NCBI GenBank assembly: GCA_964587125.1
Contig: CAZPKC010000006.1
Span: forward strand, 41,885-105,884
Reading direction: 5' to 3'
DNA from: CAIXLI01 sp964587125
GTDB taxonomy: Bacteria; Pseudomonadota; Alphaproteobacteria; UBA9219
DNA length: 64,000 nt
A program made the translations under genes and the position numbers. Below, piece after piece: positions 51,432 through 59,882 of the stretch. Within the stretch, counting starts at the first letter, position 1. The number at the start of each line of letters is the position of its first letter. The notes under the pieces are model-generated. The model had not been told where the DNA came from and ran no database searches. It saw nothing but the letters and a program-made list of their open reading frames with translations.

Positions 51432-53375
51432 TTACATTCCATAAAGCGCCGGAGCGCCGTTGTTCGATTGCAAATTGCGATAGCGCGCCAAAGCCCACTC
51501 GGGGAAATAGGCTTTATACCCATGATAGCGCAGATAGAAAACGCGCGGAAATCCCACGGCGGTAAAATAGTCTTCGTCCCACGTTCCGTCGGACTTTTGT
51601 GCGTTCGCGAGCCACGCGATTCCGCGTTTGACGCATTCGCTATCGGCTCCTCCGGCCGCCATAAGCGCGATCAGCGCCCATGAGGTTTGCGCGGGCGTGC
51701 TGACCGAACCTTCGCCCTTCGGCTGATTTTTCCAATAGCTCGCGCCGTCTTCGCCCCATCCGCCGTCGGGCCGCTGCTTTTTTATCAGCCACTCGGCGGC
51801 GCGGCGCATCATAGGGTCTTCGGAGGAAATGCCGACGGCGTTCAACGCGCATAAAACGGACCATGTGCCGTAAATATAATTCGTTCCCCAACGTCCGAAG
51901 AAGCAGCCTTCGGGTTCCTGCTCGCGGCGCAGATAATCGATGGCGGCCGCAACTTGAGGATGGTCTTTGCCGTACCCCACTTGCGCCAGCATGCTAAGGC
52001 ATCGGGCCGTCACGTCGGCGCTGGGCGGATCGAGCAGCGCGCCGTGATCGGCGAACGGAATATGGTTCAGGTAATAATAGCTATTGTCGGCGTCGAACGC
52101 GCCCCAGCCTCCGTTTTTCGATTGAAGCCCAAGAACCCATTCGACGCCGCGTTCGATGGCGTCGCGGTATTTGACGCGATCGAAACGATCAAGCGCCATG
52201 ACGACGACCGCCGTGTCGTCAAGGTCGGGATAGTGCGCGTTGTTGTATTGAAACGCCCAGCCTCCGGGCCGCGCATCGGGACGCCACGCAACCCAATCGC
52301 CCACGACATCGAGGACCTGCCGTTCTTTTAGCCAATCGCAGGCTTTTTGGATCGCATCCGGCGAGGCTCCGGCCTCCATCAGCGCGTGGACGGCCAAAGC
52401 CGTATCCCAAACGGGCGACAGGCACGGTTGGCAATAGGCGCGCCCGGGAGTATCGATGACAAGCTTATCGACCGATTTCCGCGCGATTGCGTAATCGGGG
52501 TGATCGGGCGCCGTGCCAAGGCAGTCGAACATCATAACCGTATTCGCCATCGCCGGATAAATCGCGCCCAAACCGTCTTCTCCGTTCAGGCGTTCTTTAA
52601 CCCACGCGACGGCTTTATCGATCGCTTTCCGGCGCGGCCCTTGCGGCATGCGTGGTTCGAAAAAGCGCAGGATTTTATCGAGAACCCCGAAGGCGGGAGC
52701 CAAAGGCGAGTGCGAACCGCTGCCCGGCCATTCTTTCACGAGCGCGGGCGGCGTCCTGAAAAGTTCGTCGATGCGTACATTTCTTGGGTTTTTGGCTTGG
52801 GGCTTTTTCGCCATCAGAACCAGCAAGGGTACGATCACCGTGCGCGACCAGTAGGAAACCTTGCTCAGATGAAAAGGAAACCACCGGGGCAGCAACATGA
52901 TTTCGACCGGCATGACGGGCACGGCTGTCCACGGAATCGCGCCGAAAAGCGCCAATTGAATGCGCGTAAAGACGTTGCTTTTTTCAGCGCCGCCGTTTTC
53001 CAAAATAGCGTTGCGCGCGCGGACCATGTGCGCGGCATCGGAGGCGTCGCCGACGCATTTCAACGCGAAATACGCCTTCACGCTCGCGCTGACGTTGACC
53101 GCGCCCCTGTGAAAAAGCGGCCATCCGCCGTGGTTTTCCTGAATGTCGCGTATGTATGCGGCCATGCGTTCATGCAACGGCTGGTTGATCGTGCCGAGAA
53201 AATGATCCAAAAGGATGTATTCCGCCGGAATCGTCACGTCGGCTTCGAGTTCGAAAGCCCAGTGCCCGTCGGCGCGCTGCCGCCCGAGTAAGGCCTCGGC
53301 GCTGCGATCCGCCGCAGAGCTCAGTTCTTCTTTGGAAAAAACGCGCATCGCTGCGCCGCAAACGCCGTTCTGCAT
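51432..53375 (-). CDS. shc: squalene-hopene cyclase
   Basis: Cyclises squalene to hopene and hopanol at the membrane. The 647-residue protein has the DxDD acid motif (PDLDDTAVV, residues 384-387), repeated QW-type motifs (such as QKSDGTWDEDYFT and QRPDGGWGEDG), and the N-terminal helix-rich half. The start at 53375 follows a possible AGGATAGG ribosome site; an ATG at 53348 (MRVFSKEEL) is an alternative. The gene is also named hpnF. hpnG follows directly. Confidence 0.96.
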   Translation of the reverse strand: MQNGVCGAAMRVFSKEELSSAADRSAEALLGRQRADGHWAFELEADVTIPAEYILLDHFLGTINQPLHERMAAYIRDIQENHGGWPLFHRGAVNVSASVKAYFALKCVGDASDAAHMVRARNAILENGGAEKSNVFTRIQLALFGAIPWTAVPVMPVEIMLLPRWFPFHLSKVSYWSRTVIVPLLVLMAKKPQAKNPRNVRIDELFRTPPALVKEWPGSGSHSPLAPAFGVLDKILRFFEPRMPQGPRRKAIDKAVAWVKERLNGEDGLGAIYPAMANTVMMFDCLGTAPDHPDYAIARKSVDKLVIDTPGRAYCQPCLSPVWDTALAVHALMEAGASPDAIQKACDWLKERQVLDVVGDWVAWRPDARPGGWAFQYNNAHYPDLDDTAVVVMALDRFDRVKYRDAIERGVEWVLGLQSKNGGWGAFDADNSYYYLNHIPFADHGALLDPPSADVTARCLSMLAQVGYGKDHPQVAAAIDYLRREQEPEGCFFGRWGTNYIYGTWSVLCALNAVGISSEDPMMRRAAEWLIKKQRPDGGWGEDGASYWKNQPKGEGSVSTPAQTSWALIALMAAGGADSECVKRGIAWLANAQKSDGTWDEDYFTAVGFPRVFYLRYHGYKAYFPEWALARYRNLQSNNGAPALYGM

Positions 53376-53562
53376 TTCAATAAACCGACCTATCCTCTCG
53401 CGCGGCAGAGAATGCGCGAAAACAGCCGCTTAGACAAGATTTTTAAAGGATTGTCCAGTTAGCGCCTTCTTTTAATTCAAAGTGTTGTATAACGCCCATC
53501 GGCGTGTCAGAAAATAACACGTCAATACATCCGTAACCTCTCACTTTCCGCACAATTATAAA

Positions 53563-54522
53563 ATGAGAAAATCCAAGTTTAAAAAGAAGCTTACGGTCGC
53601 GTTCTGGGTTGTTTTTCTGTCGGGATGCTTGTGGGTGGCTTTTGCTCCGCATACGAAAATCGAGCCTCCGTCGGTCATCGTCAAAGTCGAACAGCCGCCG
53701 CTGTCGCCGTCGCCGCAGCCGGAAGAAGCCCAACCCGCGCCGCCGCCGACTTTCGCGGGCGAGGAGCCCGCGCCGGAAAATCCGCCGCCGCCGCAAATCG
53801 GAAACGTCACCGTTCCCGTGATTCCCGAAACGCCGGAAATCGTTCCTTCGGGACATCTTGTGAAAATCGCCATCGTTATCGACGACGTGGGGCCGGATTT
53901 AAAGGGCAGCGAAAGAGCCATCGCTTTGCCGGCTCCCGTCACGCTATCTTTTTTGCCTTACGCCGTTCGCGTGCGCGAACAGGCGAAAGAAGCGCAAGAT
54001 AAAGGGCATGAACTTATCCTGCACATGCCGATGGAGCCCGTGGGTCACGAAAGTCCCGGCCCCGGCGCGCTTTTGGTTGATTTGCCCCTGCCCGAATTGC
54101 GGACGCGCCTCGACGCCGCCTTGGCCAGTTTTACCGGAATGGACGGCATCAACAATCATATGGGCAGCAAATTCACGGCCTACGAAGAAGGAATGGCAAT
54201 GGTCGTGGACGATTTGAAGGAACGGCATTTATTTTTCTTCGATTCGCGCACCAGCGCGCAATCGGTCGGGTTTAAGGTTGCCAAGGAAAAAGGCCTGCCT
54301 TCGATAGCCCGCGATGTTTTTCTCGACGACGATCCTTCGCCCGAAGCCATTCGCAAGCAGCTGGAACTGACGGAGCATATCGCGCGGCGCAAAGGGTATG
54401 CCGTCGCCATAGGGCATCCTCACGCGACGACGATGGACGTGCTCGAAACGTGGACGACAACCGAAGCCTCCAAACAAGAGATCGAGCTTGTGCCGCTGAA
54501 CAGTCTCGTGGAGGGGAAGTAG
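53563..54522 (+). CDS. divergent polysaccharide deacetylase family protein
   Basis: A 319-residue protein of the divergent polysaccharide deacetylase family (YibQ type). An N-terminal membrane helix or signal (about 10-28) is followed by a Pro/Glu-rich linker (about 34-90) and the deacetylase-like barrel: IAIVIDDVGPDLKGS, LILHMPMEP, INNHMGSKFTA and the C-terminal AIGHPHATTMDVL. The family keeps metal-ligand His and Asp residues; substrate and activity are not known. It overlaps no neighbour and converges on the PpiD gene. Confidence 0.88.
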   Translation: MRKSKFKKKLTVAFWVVFLSGCLWVAFAPHTKIEPPSVIVKVEQPPLSPSPQPEEAQPAPPPTFAGEEPAPENPPPPQIGNVTVPVIPETPEIVPSGHLVKIAIVIDDVGPDLKGSERAIALPAPVTLSFLPYAVRVREQAKEAQDKGHELILHMPMEPVGHESPGPGALLVDLPLPELRTRLDAALASFTGMDGINNHMGSKFTAYEEGMAMVVDDLKERHLFFFDSRTSAQSVGFKVAKEKGLPSIARDVFLDDDPSPEAIRKQLELTEHIARRKGYAVAIGHPHATTMDVLETWTTTEASKQEIELVPLNSLVEGK

Positions 54523-54525
54523 GGT

Positions 54526-56409
54526 CTACTCTTCCTTCTGCCGCAACTGATCCAGAAGATCGGCGTTTGCCTTGACCGAGAATATCGTGTGCAAATGCTG
54601 GACGTACTGCTCGATCAATTCGTTTCCTTCCGCCTTTTTAATCTCGGCTGAAATCGCGTCCTTGCGCGCATCCGGCTTCGAGGCGTCGATATCGACGACG
54701 GAGGCCAAGCGCACGATAATTTGTTTGTTGTCGTTCTCTTCCGACGCCGTTTCGCCTTTCTTGAGCCTGAAGGCGCGCGCGACAAGCGAAGGCGGCAATT
54801 GCTTGTCCGTATCGCCCAGAAGCGACAATGGCGACGATTCGCGCGAGTTCACGCCATCGTCTTTATTAAAAGAGGAAGCTGCTGCCCCGTCGCGCAATCC
54901 CTTGATGATTTTATCGGCTTCGGCGTGCGCTTTCACCTGTTGCTGATACACCTTCCATGCGGCGGCGACTTTATCCTTGACCTCGCCGAAGGGACGGACG
55001 CCGGAGGGCGTTATGTCGTCTGTGCGCACGACATAGTAAGCACCCGATTTGTCGTCTTCGACGGGACTTGTCTCGCCCGCGCTTTGAGCAAAGGCGAATT
55101 TAAGAACCTCTTCCTTGTTCGGAAATTCCGAAGGTTCCTTGCCGTTGGGCTGCATGCCGTTAGAATCCACGGCGGGAATCTTGATAAGGCGCAGGCGCAA
55201 GCCGTCCGCGATGTCGTCGAGCGAATGCCCCGCCGCCAACTGATCGTCGAGCGAATTGACGATGCGCGTCGCGGCTTCGATCGACTGGTCGCGGCGCATG
55301 TCTTCGCGCAATTTATCCTTAAGCTTATCGAAGTTCGGTTTGCCTGCGGGTTCGATTTTCTTGAGCTGAACGACGTGCCAACCGAGCTGCGTTTTAACCG
55401 GATCGCCGATGCCGCCTTCGCGCAAAGCAAAAACGGCCTTCGACAAATTGGGCATCAAATTATCTTTTTCCATCCGGTCGAGAGGGACGGCCGTTTCTTT
55501 CAAAGCCTTCGCCGCCGCCGGCAGATCGCCCGAGGCGCGCGCTTCTTTGGCCAGTTGCTTGGCTTTTTCTTCGTCCTGTAAAACGACTTGAACGATATCG
55601 CGGCGTTCGGGGGTTGATAGCTGATCGAGCTTCGCTTCGTATTCCTTTTTCACCTGATCGTCGGTTATGGGAATTTCCTTGGCCAGCGCCTCCGTGGACA
55701 AAGTCGCAATGGTCATGCCGCGATATTCGGGCGCCGAAAACATTTGCTGATTTCCGTTATAGAACGCCCGAAGCGCATTATCTTCGGGCGCGGGAATGCC
55801 CCCAAGCTTGGCTTCGTCGACGGTCACCACATCGAGGATTCGCTTTTGCGCGCGCCCTTTAAAAAGCGCATCGACTTCCGTCTGCGGCGCAAACGTCGCT
55901 CCCTCCAGCGCTTCCACCAAAATCTGGCGTTCTAAATCCCTTTGTCCCTGGGCAATAAACGCGCTTTCGCTCAACCTCTCGCGATCCAAAATCTGGCGGA
56001 AGAGCTGTTTGTTGAAGCTTCCGTCGGGACTGCGGAATTGCGACTCCTCGGAGAGCATTTTCAAAATAACGTCGGGGCCGACGTTGATTCCCTGGCGTTT
56101 GATGTCCATGTCGATAAGCTGGCGCGAGATTTCCCTCTGCAAGGCCTGATCGAGCAATCCCATCTGGCGCGCTTGCTGCGAAGTCAGATTGGGATCGTAT
56201 TTTTGCCGCGCCTCGGCCAGCGCCTTCTCGAACAACCGGTTAAGTTCGGAGACGGAAATTTCCGTATCCCCGATCTTCGCCACGGTCTTTTGCAGCGAAT
56301 TGCCCCTGAAAATATCGCCAATGCCCCAAATACTGAAACTCACGATCAAAAACAGCATAAGGCTTTTGACGACCCACGAATGGGCTAACTGGCGCATCGA
56401 TTGAAGCAT
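54526..56409 (-). CDS. ppiD: peptidyl-prolyl cis-trans isomerase D / SurA-like folding chaperone
   Basis: A 627-residue inner-membrane-anchored periplasmic chaperone of the PpiD type. The N-terminal membrane helix (about 13-35) follows MLQSMRQLAHSWVVK; a SurA-N-like helical domain then follows, and a parvulin domain in the middle (GIGDPVKTQLGWHVVQLKKI near its end). It aids folding of outer-membrane proteins. The tpiA gene starts 107 bases away on the opposite strand, divergently. Confidence 0.9.
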   Translation of the reverse strand: MLQSMRQLAHSWVVKSLMLFLIVSFSIWGIGDIFRGNSLQKTVAKIGDTEISVSELNRLFEKALAEARQKYDPNLTSQQARQMGLLDQALQREISRQLIDMDIKRQGINVGPDVILKMLSEESQFRSPDGSFNKQLFRQILDRERLSESAFIAQGQRDLERQILVEALEGATFAPQTEVDALFKGRAQKRILDVVTVDEAKLGGIPAPEDNALRAFYNGNQQMFSAPEYRGMTIATLSTEALAKEIPITDDQVKKEYEAKLDQLSTPERRDIVQVVLQDEEKAKQLAKEARASGDLPAAAKALKETAVPLDRMEKDNLMPNLSKAVFALREGGIGDPVKTQLGWHVVQLKKIEPAGKPNFDKLKDKLREDMRRDQSIEAATRIVNSLDDQLAAGHSLDDIADGLRLRLIKIPAVDSNGMQPNGKEPSEFPNKEEVLKFAFAQSAGETSPVEDDKSGAYYVVRTDDITPSGVRPFGEVKDKVAAAWKVYQQQVKAHAEADKIIKGLRDGAAASSFNKDDGVNSRESSPLSLLGDTDKQLPPSLVARAFRLKKGETASEENDNKQIIVRLASVVDIDASKPDARKDAISAEIKKAEGNELIEQYVQHLHTIFSVKANADLLDQLRQKEE

Positions 56410-56515
56410 AACGACCCCTCAAACTGGAAAATTACTCTTTTATGAACCGAAGGATATGATAAAGGTAGGATTCTGTATAGGCACTAAAACTTAACCGATT
56501 TCCGGCGAGGTTCCC

Positions 56516-57262
56516 ATGTCGAAAAGACGTCGTTTAATAGTCGCAAATTGGAAAATGTACGGACGCCTGACGTCGGGGCTCGTTCTGGCGCGCGATATCG
56601 CAAATTTGGCGGAAGCAGCGAAGCCTTTGAACTTTGATCTCGTCTTGTGCCCTCCCGCAACCTTAACTTGGGCAATCAGCGAGGCTTTGCAAGGAACGCC
56701 CGTGATGCTTGGCGGACAGGATTGTCATACGGCTACGCACGGAGCCTATACCGGCGACCTGAGCGCCGCGATGTTCGTCGATCTGGGATGCCGTTACATC
56801 ATCCTCGGCCATTCCGAACGCCGCCACGGGCACGGGGAAAGCAACGAATTGATCGCCAAAAAGGTCGAAGCCGCGCAGATCGCAGGCTTAACGACGATCG
56901 TCTGCGTCGGCGAAACGGCGGAAGATTTAAAAGCCGGATCGACGGCCGACATTATCGAAAAGCAACTGCGCGAATCCCTGCCGAAGAACGTCAAGACTGC
57001 CAATCTGGTCATCGCCTACGAGCCCGTCTGGGCGATAGGAACGGGCCAGCAACCGCCGCCCGAGGACGTAAGAACCGTGCACAAGCTGATCCGCAAGGTT
57101 TTGGGGGAAATCGGCGAAACGGTTCGCGTCCTTTACGGCGGTTCGGTCACGCCGTCGAACGCGGAAGGCGTTTTGGGAGAAAATGAAGTCGATGGCGTTC
57201 TGGTCGGAAGCGCCAGCCTCAGCGCCGACGGATTCTGGGCGATTGCGGAGAAGTGCCAATAA
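56516..57262 (+). CDS. tpiA: triosephosphate isomerase
   Basis: Interconverts glyceraldehyde-3-phosphate and dihydroxyacetone phosphate. The TIM-barrel signatures are complete: NWKMYG (Lys13), GHSERR with the His, AYEPVWAIGTG with the catalytic Glu, and YGGSV. 248 residues, standard. GAGG is upstream of the ATG at 56516. It diverges from ppiD and converges with a PRTase-like gene. Confidence 0.97.
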   Translation: MSKRRRLIVANWKMYGRLTSGLVLARDIANLAEAAKPLNFDLVLCPPATLTWAISEALQGTPVMLGGQDCHTATHGAYTGDLSAAMFVDLGCRYIILGHSERRHGHGESNELIAKKVEAAQIAGLTTIVCVGETAEDLKAGSTADIIEKQLRESLPKNVKTANLVIAYEPVWAIGTGQQPPPEDVRTVHKLIRKVLGEIGETVRVLYGGSVTPSNAEGVLGENEVDGVLVGSASLSADGFWAIAEKCQ

Positions 57263-57266
57263 AATC

Positions 57267-58184
57267 TCAGGCTTTTTTCGCCCCCCGCTCGTCAATCGCC
57301 TTCTGCATCGCGGCGAAGAAAGTTTTATGCTGCGGGCGCAATTTCCACGGATCGTGCTCGATGAAAAAACGCAGGCGTTCGAAGGCCTTCGCGTCGCAGT
57401 TTTTCACGTCGAACAATTCCGGCCTGTCGATCAGATATTTCGCCGCCCATTCCTGCGCCGAGGAGAAAAACACCGCAATTTCCTCGAACGTTTCGCGCGA
57501 AACCAGATCGGCGGCGTGAAGGCGGCGGAAAAAATCGACGTCGATCGTCATGAGCGCGACGACTTTTTGCCCCGCTTCGTGCAAGCGCTTCAGGCCGGTT
57601 TCGCCGCGCACGTTGACGCACAGGTTTCCGCAGCACTTCAACTTTGCTTTTTGCAAAACGGGTTGCCATAAATCGAAGAAGCTCGCGGCATTGTTGATAA
57701 GGTCCGAAACGTGCAGGACGCCTTGTTTGGGCTTCAAAAGCTTTTTGCAAAACGTCGTTGCGTTCTTGAAAAGGAAAAGATGCGGCAGATTGGCAACATG
57801 CGCGAACGGAATGGAAAACAGCCAATCGCGGCGTTCGCCTCCCGACACGAAGGCGTATGAGTCCGGCGGAAATTCCTTCTGCGCGTGGGAGGTCATCGTC
57901 GCTATCAAACGCTGCCACGGAGGACTGTTTTTGAAGGCCTCCAATATCAGATGATCGAGTTGTTCGGCGCGCGCCTGCGCATCGACCGTTCCGGCGATGA
58001 TCGCCGTGATTTCGCGCAACAGACGTTCGGACAACGCTTGCCCTATGATCATTTCCGTATTGACGTAAAAAGGCCCGGGCACGTTGGCCGCGTACCAGAA
58101 GACAGGGCCTTTGGCGCGGTTCCAGATCGAAACGGCGCGCGTGTCGAGAATAAGTTTCAAAAGGTCGTTTTTCGTATAGATCAT
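57267..58184 (-). CDS. phosphoribosyltransferase-like protein
   Basis: A 305-residue cytoplasmic protein that resembles orotate phosphoribosyltransferase-type folds by general layout: FVSGGERRDWLFSIPFAH with strand-loop character, a region like HVSDLINNAASFFDLW where PRPP-binding loops usually lie, and VVALMTIDVDFF. The classic PRPP motif (four hydrophobics, DD, TGGT type) is not clear, so activity is uncertain. Three cysteines occur close together (KLKCCGNLC, residues about 194-199). Single gene between tpiA and an L,D-transpeptidase. Confidence 0.5.
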   Translation of the reverse strand: MIYTKNDLLKLILDTRAVSIWNRAKGPVFWYAANVPGPFYVNTEMIIGQALSERLLREITAIIAGTVDAQARAEQLDHLILEAFKNSPPWQRLIATMTSHAQKEFPPDSYAFVSGGERRDWLFSIPFAHVANLPHLFLFKNATTFCKKLLKPKQGVLHVSDLINNAASFFDLWQPVLQKAKLKCCGNLCVNVRGETGLKRLHEAGQKVVALMTIDVDFFRRLHAADLVSRETFEEIAVFFSSAQEWAAKYLIDRPELFDVKNCDAKAFERLRFFIEHDPWKLRPQHKTFFAAMQKAIDERGAKKA

Positions 58185-58247
58185 GTTTCCCGCTTTGTTT
58201 AAGCTATGCTACACTTTTTCGTCGGGTAAATTCAATCGGGTTTGACT

Positions 58248-58757
58248 ATGGATTTAATCGTTAAGAACGAAAATTTAGCCTTATGGAACGGGCATGAATT
58301 TCGCTGCGCGGTCGGCCGCAACGGGTTTTCTCCCGCGGAGGCGCGAAGAGACGGCGATAACACGACGCCAATCGGCCGATGGGTCTTGCGCGAGGTTTTT
58401 TACCGCCCCGACAGGGAAAAACCGCCAAAGACCATTTTGCCGGTACGCGCTTTGGAACATGACGACGGCTGGTGCGACGCTCCCGAAGACCCCTTTTACA
58501 ACCGGTTTGTCAAACACCCCTACCCTGCCAGCGCGGAGCATTTATGGCGCGACGATCATTTATACAATGTTTTCGCGGTTCTGAAACATAACGTCGATCC
58601 GATCGTTCCGGGCAAAGGAAGCGCCATTTTTCTGCATATAGCGCGGACCGATTTCGGCCCGACCGCCGGATGCGTGACTTTGGCGCGGGAAGATTTACTG
58701 ACCGTTCTGCGCGAAGCCGACAAGACTTCCGCCGTGCTTGTCGCGCCCTCGCCTTGA
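58248..58757 (+). CDS. L,D-transpeptidase (YkuD) family protein
   Basis: A 169-residue protein with the YkuD catalytic motif: FLHIARTDFGPTAGCVTLA, where His and Cys are the active pair (HxxxxxxxxxGC spacing). Family members make 3-3 peptide bonds in peptidoglycan or attach lipoproteins. No signal peptide is evident, which is usual for this short alphaproteobacterial form. The ATG at 58248 is chosen over an in-frame TTG two codons before. ribF starts 14 bases after its stop. Confidence 0.88.
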   Translation: MDLIVKNENLALWNGHEFRCAVGRNGFSPAEARRDGDNTTPIGRWVLREVFYRPDREKPPKTILPVRALEHDDGWCDAPEDPFYNRFVKHPYPASAEHLWRDDHLYNVFAVLKHNVDPIVPGKGSAIFLHIARTDFGPTAGCVTLAREDLLTVLREADKTSAVLVAPSP

Positions 58758-58771
58758 AAGGATATATCCGG

Positions 58772-59683
58772 GTGATTTCGCAAAAGAAAAGCCAAGGAAA
58801 AAGGGAAGGCGGCGTTTTCGCGCTTGGGAATTTCGACGGCGTGCATCGCGGGCATCAAGCCGTGATTAAGGCTGCGGTTGAAAAAGCCGGCCAAATGCAT
58901 TTTCCCGCGCGCGTTTTGACTTTCGAGCCGCATCCGCGCGAATTTTTTCAGCCGAACCTGCCGCCTTTCCGCCTGACTCCTTCGAAAGCCAAGGAACGTT
59001 TGCTGTTATCCCTTGGCATCGACGACGTTGCGACCCTCCCCTTCACGCAGGAAATCGCTCAAATGCCTGCGCAGGATTTTGTCGAGCGCATTCTTTTGAA
59101 AAAATTCGGCGCGCGGCATCTTGTCGCAGGGCATGATTTCGTTTTCGGCCATAACCGCGACGGAGATATGAAAAAGCTCAAGGCGCTTCTTGCGCCGCAT
59201 AAGATCGGCGTGACGGAAATCGAGGCGATGGGAGACGACGGCGAAGTTTTTTCCTCGACGCGCGTGAGGGAATTATTGCTGGAGGGCGAAGTCGAAGCGG
59301 CAGCGAAGATTTTGGGGCGCGATTGGTCGATCGAAGGAACCGTCGTCAAAGGGACGGGGCGCGGGCGGAAAATCGGCATTCATACGGCGAATATCGCGCT
59401 TAACGGATACCTGCGCCCCAAATTCGGCGTTTATGCCGTTCGCGCGGGGAAAGTCGGCGAGGCGCTGGCGTATCAAGGCGTCGCCAACATCGGCACACGC
59501 CCGACCGTGAACGGCAAAAGCGAAAATCTGGAAGCGCATTTGTTCGATTTCGACCGGAATATTTACGGCGAGGATTGGGAATTCGCCTTAACGCATTTCA
59601 TTCGTTCCGAAAAGAAGTTCGAGAATTTGGAAGTGCTCAAGGCGCAGATCGAAAAGGACATAGCGACGGCAAAGAAACTCTAA
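58772..59683 (+). CDS. ribF: bifunctional riboflavin kinase / FAD synthetase
   Basis: Converts riboflavin to FMN and then FAD. The N-terminal nucleotidyltransferase domain has GNFDGVHRGH, the RxxxFSSTRVRELL kinase-linking segment, and the C-terminal riboflavin kinase domain with GRGRKIGIHTANI and GVANIGTRPTV. The start is set at a GTG at 58772, nine bases after AAAGGA; an earlier in-frame ATG lies inside the previous gene. Product 303 residues. Stop just before the dispersed repeat at 59691. Confidence 0.94.
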   Translation: MISQKKSQGKREGGVFALGNFDGVHRGHQAVIKAAVEKAGQMHFPARVLTFEPHPREFFQPNLPPFRLTPSKAKERLLLSLGIDDVATLPFTQEIAQMPAQDFVERILLKKFGARHLVAGHDFVFGHNRDGDMKKLKALLAPHKIGVTEIEAMGDDGEVFSSTRVRELLLEGEVEAAAKILGRDWSIEGTVVKGTGRGRKIGIHTANIALNGYLRPKFGVYAVRAGKVGEALAYQGVANIGTRPTVNGKSENLEAHLFDFDRNIYGEDWEFALTHFIRSEKKFENLEVLKAQIEKDIATAKKL

Positions 59684-59690
59684 ATTCCTT

Positions 59691-59807
59691 CGTCATTCCG
59701 CAAAACGCGCTTTTTGCTCTTGCAAATGCGCGTTTATGCGGAATCCGATTTGGTTCTCTTTCGGCAAGCAAAAATAAATCGGATTCCGGATAAATTCGCC
59801 GTCATTT
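59691..59807. repeat. cloverleaf-like palindromic repeat, copy 2 (inverted, truncated)
   Basis: Begins CGTCATTCCG like the repeat at 11974, but aligns with the reverse complement of that copy. The first arm (59698-59711 with 59728-59740) replaces the TTTTCTC/GAGAAAA stem of copy 1 by CGCGC/GCGCG, so pairing is kept though the bases differ. The 11-bp B arm (59741-59751 with 59776-59786) and its loop (GGTTCTCTTTCGGCAAGC) closely match. The third arm and the closing decamer are damaged. It fills most of the ribF-ileS gap; no gene lies in it. Confidence 0.8.
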
Positions 59808-59882
59808 TCCCGCTTTCGCCGTGCGTCATGCAATGATAGTGTCGCCTCTTCGTAAAAACACATGGATTTGGACTAACACCCG

